DNA of 64,000 bases from Hydnum rufescens UP504 (Eukaryota; Basidiomycota; Agaricomycetes; Cantharellales; Hydnaceae): contig MU128955.1 in the NCBI GenBank assembly GCA_014904985.1, positions 62,001 to 126,000 on the forward strand. The letters run 5' to 3'. Position 1 is the stretch's first letter; every line of letters begins with the position of its first letter. This document shows positions 22,142 through 33,271 of this stretch, piece by piece. The position numbers were made by a program, and so were the translations under genes. Under the pieces are notes generated by a model, which was not told where the DNA came from, did not search any database, and saw nothing but the letters and a program-made list of their open reading frames with translations.

Positions 22142-22736
22142 GTTGGATTGGTTGATAACCATCCTACTTACAACAGGCATGAGCCTCTCAGTCTGCATCA
22201 CCGAAGGCTGCCTCAAAGTGGGTGCAAAAGGTTTCCCAACCAGGGAAAGGAGAATCACCATCAAGGATAGCACATGTGTAGTTGGAAGCCCAATCACCAG
22301 CACTGCCTCCTTGCATGTAGGAGAGGGCATAGAGGATCTTTGTCTGATCATTGGGAAAGGAGTTGGGTCAAATAGCAATGTTAAGTTTGAGAGCACGGAG
22401 GAAGGGATCAGCCTTCTTTCAATCACCACCAAAGACCTCTGGATCAGCTGCCTTTGGGGGACATGCAGAGATGGAAGGAGTAGTGGCAGGAGCAGGAGGA
22501 ACTTCAACAACAGGAGCAGGGAGGTTCTCAACAACAGCCTTGGTGATCACCCCGACTTCAGCCATCAGAGTTTCACAAGAAGAGGCATCAGTCTGAAGGC
22601 GAGTCACTAGGTTCTGGAGTACAAGGTTCTGTTGCTCCAACTGCTCATACCATCGTTGTTGTGCCTCCATCATTTGACAAAGGCCTTCTCCAGCAGCACC
22701 AAAGACAGTGAAGGCATCAGCAGGGATTTCATCCAT
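22142..22736 (-). pseudogene. Gypsy 2 gag, N-terminal part
   Basis: The chosen start is MDEIPADAFTVFGAAGEG at 22,736, 65 bases after the LTR. A helical QQRWYEQLEQQNLVLQNLV segment precedes the capsid motif DPFLRALKLNIAI and LSYMQGGSAGDWASNY. Three TGA stops (first at about 22,418) fall where Arg fits (GGD-KKAD, AI-PNSF, DAD-EAHA). Capsid identity is clear from the pattern around GDWA. Confidence 0.8.
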
Positions 22737-22801
22737 GAGGAGAGGAAGTAGAAGGGATAAGGAAGATGTTTGTGGGGTTGAAGAGATGAGTTTTGATCTT
22801 C

Positions 22802-23647
22802 TGTCAGGGCAACACTGCCATTGAAGCCACAAACAGAAAGAGGAAAGAGATTAATTAACCACATGCTATTGCAGTGGGAATCCTGAGTATACACCACACA
22901 ACAAGGGACACACAAGTCTCACACCTATCACAGTGGGAATCCTGAGAGATCAAACTGGTGGTCCCCCAACTGTGAAGGGCTATAAATACTATTTCCTGCA
23001 CACAGCCACCAGCCTTCCAGAGCCTTCCACTGTCTTCCATAACCTTCCAGATCCTCCTAGAATGCTGGCTCCACAGCCCATCAGTCAGCCTCCACAGCCA
23101 CCATCACTAAGCCTCACTAAGCTGATGCAGCCATGTTACGAATCCTGTGCACACCTCCACATGGCTATGCCCCAACTTCCATATGTATCCCCCTTAGCAT
23201 ATGTACTTCCAAGGCAGTGTATTCCTGGGTACTCCAAAGGTGTCCAAAGTGTCAAAGGACTGTAATGATGTGGATGGAGTACGGATTGGGACAGGTGATG
23301 TGGATTCAGGGACTGGGGGTGGAGGAGGAGGAGGGGGAGTCTGGATTGGCAACTCCATGGACTCACATGGGGAACAAGGGAACAACAGGTGCTGACAAGG
23401 GCACCAATGCTGCCACTGGTTGACTACCCAGCCCATAGCCTGCTGGCCGAGGCCCAATAGAATGAGGGCAATAATAATAAGAGAAATGCCAACAATGGCA
23501 AGGATGACAATAACCCCCATAGTGAATGGAGGGAGAGAGGAGATAAGAGCATTTGAGGAAGTAGGCGCCATATGATAGAGTTGATGAAGAATGATACTCT
23601 GACAGGTAAGTCCTTAGGCAGAAGCAAATGTCAATTTGATCCTGACA
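22802..23647 (-). repeat. 5' LTR of Gypsy 2 (846 bp)
   Basis: On + it runs TGTCAGGG to ATCCTGACA, with a 7-bp inverted repeat TGTCAGG/CCTGACA at the tips. The whole length matches the solo LTR at 44,426-45,272 with scattered transitions. It lies next to the gag start on the minus strand, which sets its orientation. Short frames within are shadows shared by both LTR copies. Confidence 0.88.
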
Positions 23648-23659
23648 CCTCCCAGCTCT

Positions 23660-24330
23660 TGTTGGTGTGGGTTGGATGTGGGGCTGGACATTCATCTTCA
23701 CAAGGCCAACCTACAATGCATATATGGTTTCATCAAAGCAGGCCAAGGATTCACACCCAAGGGACCAAAGCAGGGAACCATGTATGTCCATTCTCAATGA
23801 AGAGATTTCACAAGTATTTGGATGCAGCAGAGTATGCAGAATTGTGGCTCCTGAGTTCATCTTCTTGCTGTTTCTGCTCAGTCTCTTGATGCCACTTTGA
23901 AAGACCCCTCACATCCAACTGTTGAGTGAGAACTTTGACAAACAAGTCATCAAGTGTCTTCTTGAGATTGAATTCTTCCTCAGCTAGTCACTGTATTTCA
24001 GGGGAACTACAGAGTATTGCATTTTGTGCATACACAGTGTAGGTATCGGCACGACCACAAACAATGAACGAGATAGAGTGGACATCAAAAGTCCCCATGT
24101 GTGACATCTCACCCATGAGGTTCTTCTTCTTCCAAGAGATAAATTTGGCAAGTTTGGAGCCCATTGTAAGTGTGACATCATTGTCAACCTTTGAGCATCA
24201 GGCAAGCATGCAGAGTTCCTCCTGCCAAGCCTCTAGACCTTCAGGATCATCCTCATATTTCCCCTTCTCCTTTGCATATTCAGCAGAGAGCTCAGCCTGT
24301 GAAACTAAGAAAGACAGGGAGGACTGTTAC
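23660..24330 (-). pseudogene. Unrecognised decayed protein gene
   Basis: On the minus strand a broken frame reads EYAKEKGKYEDDPEGLEAWQ, then NDVTLTMGSKLAKFISWKKK and MSHMGTFDVHSISFIVCGRA, then a helical LKKTLDDLFVKVLTQQLD, crossed by four or more stops. Composition and the persistence of one frame show former coding. I do not recognise the family. It lies just upstream of Gypsy 2 and may be target DNA. Positions 24,331-24,800 hold nothing I can support. Confidence 0.45.
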
Positions 24331-24802
24331 AGTACATTATACATCCATGAAACAGCACCTGTATCTCTGTCAAAAATGACCCAAATTGCTTAGTTCCTTC
24401 AGCAGATTTTTCTCCAGTACCCAAAGAAGATATCTAGTTATATGAGAACACAGTGGGACTGTTGAGCAAGCCAGGAGTCATTGCTTAAGGCTAAATTTTT
24501 GGTTCCAAAAGTCCTAGGTGTTGAATATTGGACCACCCAAGCAGTTTCCCTGATCAGATATGCTTTATTTTTTGTAGAACAGTCCAGGAAGACCTAAGGA
24601 TGATTTTTTCTATAAGAAACAAGCCCCAGAAATGTGCTGGAAAACATTTATTGAGAGGTCTATCACAATGAAACAGAAACCAGTTTTCCAATTTTGGCAA
24701 CAGCACCAGAATTGCTTTTCAATCAGTGCCACATTCATATTGCACCCTGCTGCTTCTTGGACTTAATTCTGCTTACTCCTTATGGCTTGAGCAAAATCAG
24801 AC

Positions 24803-27148
24803 AAGGAATGTGCCCATATCAAGTCAGAAAAAAAGGCTGAACTCTACAAGCGTGCTGTCACTGACTATTGGGTGTCACATGCTGGTTTCCTCAAGACTAT
24901 ACATCCTCAAAGCCTTTGTGATATTCTCAATCGGCCCCAGTATGCAGGCCTCAGTATCAGTACACTCTCTTGCAGGATCAATGGAAAACAGGATATATGC
25001 AAGTTCAATGCCTCCAAATGCCGCTTCACTGATGAAGAGGCCAATATTCTTATTGACCATGCCTTACAAGAGGCAGAGCACGGCTTTCCTTTCACCCACC
25101 AGTCCCTGTATGAAAATGGACACAAGATCCTCAAGTGCAAGTGCGAAAGCCAAGACACACCATTCAACCCCTTGGGAAAGAATTGGACAAGTAACTTCCT
25201 GGGCAGATATTGACACCATATATCAACCTATTGGAGCACATCATTGCATGAGAGCCGAGGGCATGTGGTGAACACGCATACAAAGGATGGTTGGTTCAAA
25301 CTCTTAAGGCGGGCCTTGGATGGGGAGTTCAGCAAGGGTGTGCCAATTGACCCAGAGAATGTCAGTGGCTTTGATGAGACTGGATTTATTCCTTCACTTG
25401 GAACCACACACTGCGTAATTGGACAGATTGGCAAAAAGAGTCAGTATGAAATTGTGACAGGAAAATGTGAAACCATTACTGCAATGTGCACCATAATGGC
25501 TGACGGTACAAGTCTGAGACCAACTGTCATCTTCAAGGGATCATTACTTCAGACACAGTGGAAGTCCTCAAACCCAGACCACAATATAACTGGTGCCAAG
25601 TAAGCTGTATTGGCTTTCACTATAAATAACAAAAATACTCATAAGGTGCAGTATTGCTATGTCTGAGAAAGGGTGGACAGATGGTGACATCGGACTTGCA
25701 TGGCTGAAAGATTTTGACGAACAAACGAAAGAGAAGGCCAATGGACAGCCCCACCTTCTCCTTCTGGATGGTCATGTATCACACCTCACACTCGAGTTCA
25801 TACAGTATGCATGCACTCATGACATCATTACATTGTGTTATCCACCACATACCACACATGTATTCCAGGGACTCGATGTCACAGTTTTTGGGACATTCAA
25901 GACCTACTGGACTGAGGAGTGCCATAAATGGGAAAAGGATACTGGGGATGTTGTCAATAAGGACTCCTTCCTATTAATATTTGGTCGAGCATACCAATGG
26001 CCTTCACTAAACCCACTATAATTTCAGCATTCCAGAAGACAGGAACCATACCCTTCAATCCTAGTATCATTACAGCATCCTTGATGGCCCCATCTGTCAC
26101 CACATCTATCATCAGTGAACTCCCATTTACACAGCCACAGCCCATCCAAGCATTCATGACTGCATGGGGAATGTTGTCACCTACCAAACCACAGGATCGG
26201 GGCATCCATACCCACAGTCACAATCAGAGTGTGATAATTCCACAAATGGAACCAAGATCACCATGTCACACCAGAAATCCATTCCCTGCTGCTCCAATAT
26301 TTCCACTGTCAATCCCAGAATCCGCCATTGGGCAACTCTCACTAGAAGCTGCTAAGATGAAGCAGCATGCATCTGCTGTGCATGATGCATTGTCAGATTC
26401 CTCATTTGCTCATATGGTCTCATTGTCACCTGCTAAATCAGCAAAAGCATCCCTACCTCCCCTTTCATTACGGGCCCCTTTGCAGATTTGAACCCCAGAC
26501 TGGGGGCTCCTGGATGCAGCAGAAGGGGAGGATGATCTCAGCAAAGATGAGCTCCATGGGCTCATGACTAGGCTACGCACCAAACTCAAACTTTCGAAAA
26601 CCCATATTGAACACCTTGATGGGACTCTGAAGTCGTACTCCTCACAACTGATTCTACAAAATCTGTACTGCAAAAAAATCACCAATCAGCTCCAGCATCG
26701 AGAGGATAAAGCAAAACCTACCAAGAACATTGCTGTCAAGCTCAATGCAACAACAGGGTTGCTTGTATCATGTCAAGAGACTGAGGATCTGGTTAAGGGG
26801 GTGTGGGCCGCTCGCCAGAAGGCTGCCAATGAGAAGGCAGTGCACATGGAGAGGGCTGCAGCTGCAAAGGCCAGTGTGACATTGAAGAAGGTGGCCATCA
26901 AGGAATGGAAGAGATCAAGGGCCAAGCAATTGGCAGTCTGGGAGAAGGAGATTGTGGTATGGTCTGAGATGACCAAGGATTGGCCAAAAGGGAAGCAGAA
27001 GCCAAAACACCCCATTAAACCACCAGTGCACACTCCAAAGAAGGTTGCAGGTGACAGTGATGGTGGTGAAGAAATCATGGATTTAGATGTAGTTGGCGAT
27101 GAAAATGGCAGTGGTGAGTCATTGGAGGATGATGGGGAGGGGTTGTGA
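24803..27148 (+). pseudogene. Pogo-like (CENP-B/DDE_1) transposase with long C-terminal coiled coil
   Basis: The N-terminus has a pogo-type helix-turn-helix pair: YAGLSISTLSCRINGK, then CRFTDEEANILIDHALQEAE and GKNWTSNFLGRY. The catalytic core has GFDETGFIPS (first Asp), intron 25,600-25,651 (GTAAGC to GTGCAG, phase 2), LLLLDGHVSHLTLEF (second Asp) and FQGLDVTVFGTFK (third Asp), the DDD triad of pogo relatives. A frameshift near 25,985 precedes AFTKPTIISAFQKTGTIPFN. The tail (26,560-27,148) is a Lys/Ala coiled coil ending in an acidic VVGDENGSGESLEDDGEGL. One TGA at about 25,212 breaks the HTH. No TIRs were found, so the element ends are unknown. It would cut and paste DNA at TA sites. Confidence 0.85.
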
Positions 27149-27345
27149 CAAGCTCTGTACAAGGTTTGGGGGTGATCGGTGGTCAGTAGCAGGAGCAGTG
27201 ACTAATTCTTCCGAACCCATGTGTTTCACAGAGTTATTCATGGCCGTTCCCACCCCAACCAGTCTCTTCATGTGGATTATTTTCAATTCTTATTCTATGG
27301 TCCTGAAAATTTGCAAATATACTCTAAAGATACCTGTCCATCATC

Positions 27346-28571
27346 CTACATATGCAGATGGGGGGAATATGAAGAAATGTAAAAGAATTTCGACTTCACT
27401 GAGTTGTGTTTCAAGGATATATAAAGTACTGTACTAGATACTCTCATGGATTTGGTTAAGAATTGGGTATTTACATTGTGGAAGCCCAGCTGATTTATGT
27501 CTTCATGCATACCCATTAAAAGGGTTGGGCAAGCACTTTGCATGTATGGTACCTTCAAGGTTTGCAAGACAATGAACCATGGCAAGTGGGTGATTGTATT
27601 TTCTGCTGTGACCACCAGAGTGTGATCAAAGGCGTCTGTTATGGCCCGTACCTCCTCCAGTAGCTCCACAGGCAGTGGTCCTCTTTTGTATTGCTTCATA
27701 CAAGGGTTATTGTCAGCACTGCCTGCCTGTGACTCATGGAGGATGTCATCATCTTCCTCTTCCTCATTGAAATCATCATCCAGATTGGTGTCAGTGTCGG
27801 GATGGTTGTGGGAGACATTCAGCTCATTCTCGAAAGCCCTATGCACCATCTGGTCATATCTGACTTCAAATGGAACTTCAATAGTGCCAGCAGGCTTCCT
27901 AGAGTGTAGGCCATGAGATAATGATGGTGGGGGCTCCCTCACTGCTGCTGCTGGCTTCGATGGTGGACAGAGTGATGCAGGTGTGGCTATAAGAGGAGGG
28001 ATTGGTGACTTCACAGCCAAGTGAGAACTTTGCATGGTGGATTTCCATTCCACAGACCCAGATGCAGGAGACTGTCCACTGGAAAGAGAGAACAATTAGA
28101 TACAATGGATTCAAAAACAGATGAATGAATAAACATACTCTATGGTGCATGCAAGAGCCTTCCGCAACTTCAAGATCTTGACCTCAAACTGTTCCAGATT
28201 GAGACCATGAGTCTCAGCAAAGAATGAAAGTCCCTCAATAATGCCCAGAGCACCACAACAACCCCACCTCATCTCCTTGGCAAGATGGGAAACTGATACC
28301 CCTTGGAAAATGTGATTGAGGGTGCAATCAATGTACTCGCAATCCTCACAGGGGTCCTTCCCACCATCAGGCAAAGCCAATAAGATGGTGTGAACATCGG
28401 TGGCATCCCATACATGTAAGAAGTCCCCAGGACATGCCTCAGGAATGCTGGGAGGCAAACGAAGTGCTAACTCTCATGCCTCATTAAGTAATGTGAGAGG
28501 ATCATTGATTTTCCACACTTCATCAAGTAGTTGGCTTGGCATGTCAGATTGTGGTGAAGGAGGGGCATCAT
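27346..28571 (-). pseudogene. Unrecognised gene, 3' part, interrupted by a copia-like element
   Basis: Reading leftwards, NDAPPSPQSDMPSQ continues through PPSIPEACPGDFLHVWDATD and CEDCEYIDCTLNHIFQGVSV, over an intron of about 28,137-28,079 (GTATGT to TTCCAG), to a Pro/Ser linker, an acidic NLDDDFNEEEEDDDILHES and GPLPVELLEEVRAITDAFDH. One TGA lies at about 28,472. The copia-like element at 28,572-30,035 splits it; the same frame resumes at 30,041 in SPVFDISLDD. The family is unknown to me; acidic and Pro-rich linkers and an LxxC..C..C stretch are all that can be said. Confidence 0.5.
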
Positions 28572-28673
28572 TGTTGGGGATGACAAACTGCACCTGATTA
28601 CCTAATACATTCATGTATATAGTTTGGGCATTTTCTGCCCTCCCAAAAAAGGCTTTTCCTCCCCACTCCAACA

Positions 28674-28685
28674 GGTTATGGGCCC
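28674..28685 (+). promoter_or_regulatory. Primer binding site (complement of initiator tRNA anticodon region)
   Basis: GGTTATGGGCCC follows the 5' LTR directly. Its complement GGGCCCATAACC is the conserved anticodon stem-loop sequence of eukaryotic initiator tRNA-Met, the primer used as a half-tRNA by copia-type elements. Confidence 0.75.
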
Positions 28686-28814
28686 ATGTCTCTGAAGCCT
28701 GAGCTGAAATTGTGGCTTAAGCTACAAGCTATCAGGATTGACCTCTGAGGAGTGCACAAGGTGTACCAAGTCAATGGATTTAGCCTCTGAGAGAGCTTGG
28801 AACTTAAGGGGGAG

Positions 28815-28935
28815 TGTTGGAAAGTAAGTTCCATCTCCAGAACAGGAGGGATAGCTCAGTTGGTAGAGCACCTGACTAGAAGGCAGGAGGTCCCAGGTTC
28901 AAACCCTGGTTCCACCATAATTTTCAGAAATAACA
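28815..28935 (+). repeat. Second LTR-like block inside the gag-only element
   Basis: It starts TGTTGGAAAGTAAG after a purine tract (CTTAAGGGGGAG) and ends AAATAACA, followed at once by GGTTATGGGCC, a second primer-site-like sequence. That order, purine tract-LTR-primer site, is what a tandem LTR junction looks like. Its sequence is unrelated to the outer LTRs. It contains the tRNA-like sequence 28,845-28,917. Confidence 0.55.
28845..28917 (+). tRNA. tRNA-like gene, apparent anticodon AGA, type I fold
   Basis: Acceptor GGAGGGA pairs with TTCCACC with one A-A mismatch. The D arm is GCTC-AGTTGGTA-GAGC, the anticodon arm CCTGA-CTAGAAG-GCAGG with one A-G mismatch, the T arm CCAGG-TTCAAAC-CCTGG. 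A box TAGCTCAGTTGG and B box GGTTCAAACCC are good, and TTTT follows at 28,920. Anticodon AGA would be Ser, yet there is no long variable arm as Ser tRNAs need, so identity is doubtful. It may be a pseudo-tRNA or a SINE head trapped in an LTR. Confidence 0.6.
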
Positions 28936-29092
28936 GGTTATGGGCCTTCTTAGCTCTGTGCTTGTGGACTAGCCTCTACAGTTGATCTGGGTGATCCTGT
29001 ACTACTCTGAAACTACCCCTACAGTTGATCTGTGTGATCCTGAGCCCCACTGAAAATACATCCAGTCGTTACCCAACCCTTTTTTTCCCACT

Positions 29093-29911
29093 ATGGACTC
29101 CGACTACCCATGTAACACGGCATCAAAAATTGAACCCCTGGATGACCATAACTACTATGTGTGGAAGTACTGTATGGAGATGCTCCTGATTCAGAAGAAC
29201 CTCTGGGAAATTGTCTCCAGAGAGAGGACTCGCCCTGATGGCCCCAAGACCAGCCATGCAGTCAAGAACTGGACTACCCACAACTGTCTTGCTGTCACCA
29301 AGATTGTCCTTCATGTCAGCAACTCTCAAATCCAACACACATGGAAATCTCCTATCACAGCTGAGGTGTGGCACATCTTGTGAGAAGTTCATGAAGGGGT
29401 GGGCTGGGCCCAGCAAATCACCCTTTGCCAAAACCTCTTTACAATGCAATTTGATCCAACTGTAAACACTCTCCATGCCCATCTCCACTCCGTGGAAGAG
29501 ACAACAGACAAACTCGAGGCCTGTGGGATTGAGATCCATGAGGATCTCAAAATTATCACCCTCTTTGCATCACTCCCAACTGAATACAATCCCTCCATCA
29601 CCACTATTGTCTCCTCCCTCGAAGTTGCAGGCAGAGACCCATCCCTCATTCATTCAAAAACCAAGTTCGTTACAAACCTCCTTCTCAGCAAAGAATCCCA
29701 CCATATAGAAATCCAAGGCAAATGGGCCCCACACAAGGTTTCTTCACAAGCAATCCCCCAACCTCATGGGAAGCAACTGTGCTACATCTGCCAATCCCCA
29801 GACCACTACCAGGCCAACTGCCCCACTGTGGCCAAACCCAGCAAAATGGTGCAAGAACTCATAAATATGATACACCAAGACCTACCCGATTCAGAAGACA
29901 TCACATACTAA
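29093..29911 (+). pseudogene. Copia-type gag with zinc knuckle
   Basis: It starts at MDSDYPCNTASKIEPLDDHN, the usual copia Gag opening (LDD-NY-W). The UBN2-like body has NCLAVTKIVLHVSNSQ, TLHAHLHSVEETTDKLEACG and IITLFASLPTEYN, and ends with the CCHC knuckle CYICQSPDHYQANCPT and the stop at 29,909. One in-frame TGA at about 29,381 (HIL-EVHEG) stands where Arg fits. The polypurine tract TTTGAGGGGGGG comes 10 bases after the stop region, so no pol was ever present in this copy. Confidence 0.88.
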
Positions 29912-30035
29912 TCAGGCTCTGTTTGAGGGGGGGTGTTGGGGATGACAAACTGCACCTGATTACCTAATACATTCATGTATATAGTTCAGGCATTTTCTGC
30001 CCTCCCAAAAAAGGCTTTTCCTCCCTGCTCCAACA

Positions 30036-30745
30036 GTCATCCAATGAAATGTCAAAGACTGGAGACTGGAGGCACATGGGTGGGACCTCACCAGAAGTAT
30101 TGAGCATGGAAACCAGTGTGTCCTCAGACTCAAAACCCTCAAAGGCCTGAGATTGGTAATTGTCGCTGAAATTGGTGGTGTTGGAGGGAGAACCATATGC
30201 AACATCATTATCTGCATGCAGCTGGCTCCTGCTTGTGAACATTTGAGATTGGGACAAAGGCTTCTGCTTAGAGGGAACTGATGGCTGAGGTTGCATCTCA
30301 ACATATGCACAATTGGTCCAGGAAGTAGAAGGCACTGAGGTGGAGGTGGAGGCAGTGATGCGAACATTGCCTTTGTGTCATTTGACACCTGGAGGTCCAG
30401 ACTTCTGGGTCTGCAAGGTGTAGCATGTCAGAAAAAAATCATGATAGGGAATCACTGAAACTTATGGTATTTGGCAACTCATCCTCATCTGAGGGCTGTT
30501 CATCAGATCCATTGTGAATAGCCTTGTGTTTTCTGGCTTGGGTTTTTGAACATATCTGTTTTGAGAAGCTGGAAGCCTGTACCAAGCAACACATAAGAAA
30601 GGATTGCCAATGACATGGGCAGATTAGCGACATACTTTCTCAGGTACCTTGCTCCCATCTGAGGATTCCTCCACCTCCACAGACTCCTTGGCAACCTTGC
30701 AGCTTGTGAAGTGGGATTTTTGGTACATTTTTGGCTTTTTAGCAT
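30036..30745 (-). pseudogene. Unrecognised gene, 5' part (continues at 27,346-28,571)
   Basis: Frames on the minus strand include IHNGSDEQPSDEDELPNT, then MPSTSWTNCAYVEMQPQPSV and FSDNYQSQAFEGFESEDTLV, ending SPVFDISLDD where the gag-only element begins. Low-complexity Ser/Gln/Pro and acidic stretches dominate. No domain recognised. Exon limits upstream of 30,400 are uncertain. Confidence 0.4.
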
Positions 30746-30859
30746 TTGCTGAGGGTAGCAAAGAATGGCTGAGTGTAGATGACATTGTGAATCAGTACTC
30801 TAGCCGAGTCATTCAAGAATGGCTTCAGGGACTTCTCAGGCTTGAATACATGATACAAT

Positions 30860-31170
30860 GGGTTGCTGGTGGGTGTGTATGAGAAGCCCAGCTTGGGTGA
30901 GGAAAGGATAAAGAGCAGGTATCAAGTTAAGTGGAAAGGATATGGATCCAGAGGGAGTGTAAAGGCCACTAGCAGCAAAGATATCCAGATGCCCTATCTG
31001 AGAGGTTCAAGAAAAAATCCAGGAACCTCTCAAGATGAGGCAGTTTGGGTTGTGCAATGCTGGTCAGGTCAACTTGATTGAGATTGTTAAGTTCCACAAA
31101 ATGAGAGTAGACTGCACTCAGAGCACCACTTCCCACCTCTCTATCTGAGATGTTCAAGAGTAACCAGGAA
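30860..31170 (+). pseudogene. Chromodomain remnant, probably a Gypsy 3' end
   Basis: At 30,900-30,960 a frame reads GEERIKSRYQVKWKGYGSRG, the core of a chromodomain (YxVKWKGY). The adjoining bases in another frame give LSERFKKKSRNL, and a diverged second copy LSEMFKSNQEPL occurs at about 31,140. This suggests the tail of a chromodomain integrase partly duplicated. The rest of that element is not visible. Confidence 0.5.
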
Positions 31171-31300
31171 CCTCTCTAGACTGAGTGGTATGGGATAATG
31201 CGACATATGGGGTAGCCAAAAAAGCCAGAACTTGCCATGTCACTCAACATCAATTTGGCACATCTATAATAGGCATATTATTTATCAACATACATAGATA

Positions 31301-32901
31301 CTACAGGCAACAAATTGAACAAACACAGCAGGGAAAAATAATAGAGAGGAGAGGGACATGACAAGAAGAGAGAAGAGCAACACAAAATGAGGAGCAATGG
31401 GGATGAAGAGGAGTGTAACAGAAATGAAGAGAGGTGAAGGGCACAGAAATGAGGTGGACACTATCATGGCCACTGAACATGGGTGTACCAGCCTTTAAAA
31501 AGAGGGTGGGGTGTGGAGAGGATGAGTCCCATTCAATGAACCAGACTTGGGAGTCAAGGAATCCAAAGGCTTCCATATGGCATGGATGGGAGGGTTGGGA
31601 ATACAATATGGCTTGATCACCTGTGGCTGCAGTGGTTTTTGCCATTTGTCCAAGCTCATGAACCAGAACATTATACAGTCCATGAGTGATATAAAGTGGC
31701 ACCCAGAATGCCAAAAGATTCTGGTTGCACTGATCCATGTGAGCACTCATGAGCATCTTCAAGCAGCACCATATAACATCATATTCCTGGTCAAGTGTAG
31801 CCAGAAACCATGCTGTGGTGAATTCCACTCGATCTAACATGCACTGCAGATATTCGACCTCATCTGCAACCAATGGAGGAAAACAATGCAAGTCCAGGAA
31901 ACGGTATCAAATGAAGGTCCATATTCCTGAGTCTCCTTCAAGTGGGGGTGGAAAGAGATGAAGCATGTGAAGATTGCCAATCTCTCTGCAGGCAGGGGCA
32001 TTCTCCAGCATCAATGTCAAGTCATCAGCAGATTGCTGGTGTGCATAGCACATTTCAACATAGTCTGGATCCAACACCCATCAAAAGGAAGCAATGGACT
32101 CCTGGTGTGCCACTGCAATTTTGGTTGCCTCCTGAAAGTCAAACAGCCTAGATCCAGGGGAGTTCTGGAAACAAGAGAGCATGGCATCCCATCATGGCTG
32201 CAATTTGAAGGCCAACATGACCTCCTTCTTGAGGCGTACTAGGCCCTTTCCTCCCTTGTTCTTCTGGACACGAACACTGAATAAGTGGTCTTCTGAAAGA
32301 TGCTCAAAGACCTCCCTGATGTTCACATCACCAGTAATGCTGGAGAACTCAATGTGGAACCAATTGCCAACAAAAACAGGAGGATCCAGATTCACTGGAG
32401 AAGCCTCAGCAGTTTCATTACTCTCTGTGCCTGGCTGTCCATTGTCATCAGTCCAAATGTCAAGATCATCAAATTCACTTGAAGGAATGATGGGTGAATC
32501 CTTGGGAGAGACCTGCAAGCCCACTTGTCATGCATCCACTTGCATGGATGTGTCATGATCATGGTCAGAGGACACAGGACCAGGCAGCTGACTGTCTGTC
32601 TGCGCCTCTGGAGCCTGATCCTCCAACATGGCATTTTCTGGCTCTGGCTGATCATGGTGGAGCCCCTGTGTAATATCATGCTATCTGACTTCAAATATAC
32701 ACAAGAGTCATCATTGGATGAGACGGAGTTGACTTGCCTGTGAACTGAAAGGGAAAGGAAATCCTGCTGTTCTGAGCACTTGCTTCGAATGGGGAGACCA
32801 CATGTGAGGCTAGGCACTAGCTTCACCTCAAGTGTGGGAGAAGCAAGGGAAAGGGACAAGGGAATGGGAGGGTGGAGTGGCAGCTGTTGGCCAAGGGGCA
32901 C
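31301..32901 (-). pseudogene. Unrecognised minus-strand gene, decayed
   Basis: A single frame can be followed for more than 1.1 kb on the minus strand with few stops: SSEFDDLDIWTDDNGQPGTE, NIREVFEHLSEDHLFSVRVQ, KGLVRLKKEVMLAFKLQPWW, YAHQQSADDLTLMLENAPAC, FPPLVADEVEYLQCMLDRVE and WVPLYITHGLYNVLVHELGQ. The region upstream (to 32,901) is Ser/Pro-rich. The protein looks globular and helical but matches no family I know. It shares orientation with the unknown genes on both sides and may be part of one long gene. Confidence 0.5.
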
Positions 32902-33271
32902 AACAGCTGTCTAGAAGGTAGAAAGGGGGTGTTAGCAAATAGAGGCTAGGGGATGGACTTACTGCATGAGTTGCACTTGTATGCAACTCATACCCCAAAT
33001 CCTTCATATACAGTGGGCTCATGGAGTGGCTGTAGTTGTACCTGTTTGTACATTAGTATCATGGCTGCATCGCTGAGATGCAAGGCTAGACTGATAGAGA
33101 GAAAGTCACAGTTTCACACATTGCATAGAAGTCTGGGCAAAATATAACATTATTTACGGCTAGGCCCATGGCTACAATCCTTGCGACTACACTAATTACA
33201 TCAGCGACTAGATTAGGAAGGAGGTTAAGGGCGCTTCATGGGAGCATGTGCAATAGCATTTAATCACTATA

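Larger units (their letters stand above)
17312..23647 (-). mobile_element. Ty3/Gypsy retrotransposon on minus strand (Gypsy 2), lacking integrase and 3' LTR
   Basis: Read on the minus strand the order is LTR (23,647-22,802), gag N-terminus, a 1.6-kb insertion, gag C-terminus with zinc knuckle, protease, RT and RNase H. After RNase H the frame ends in an acidic DLDGSEEDG linker and meets the Gypsy 1 3' LTR at 17,311. The missing integrase is not found left of Gypsy 1, so the junction is a rearrangement rather than a plain nested insertion. A solo LTR of the same family is at 44,426-45,272. Confidence 0.85.
28572..30035 (+). mobile_element. Gag-only copia-like element (TR-GAG type) with a composite 5' region
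   Basis: 102-bp LTRs at 28,572-28,673 and 29,934-30,035 start TGTTGGGGATG and end CTCCAACA. Flanks ATCAT and GTCAT form a near-perfect 5-bp duplication, and the host gene frame is restored by removing the element. Inside are a primer site, a short leader, a polypurine tract followed by an unrelated LTR-like block with a tRNA-like sequence, a second primer site, a gag frame, and a polypurine tract. No protease, integrase or RT is present, so it depended on a helper. The name TR-GAG is used by analogy with published gag-only elements. Confidence 0.8.

Noticed and set aside
22933..23900. Gly- or Pro-rich frames near 23.0-23.9 kb as genes
   Set aside because: The same frames recur in the solo LTR at 44.4-45.3 kb, so they are LTR sequence with repeat-driven openness.
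28797..28985. Small protein with GGIAQLVEHLTRRQEVPGSN
   Set aside because: This is the well-known spurious translation of a tRNA sequence; the DNA folds as a tRNA-like molecule.
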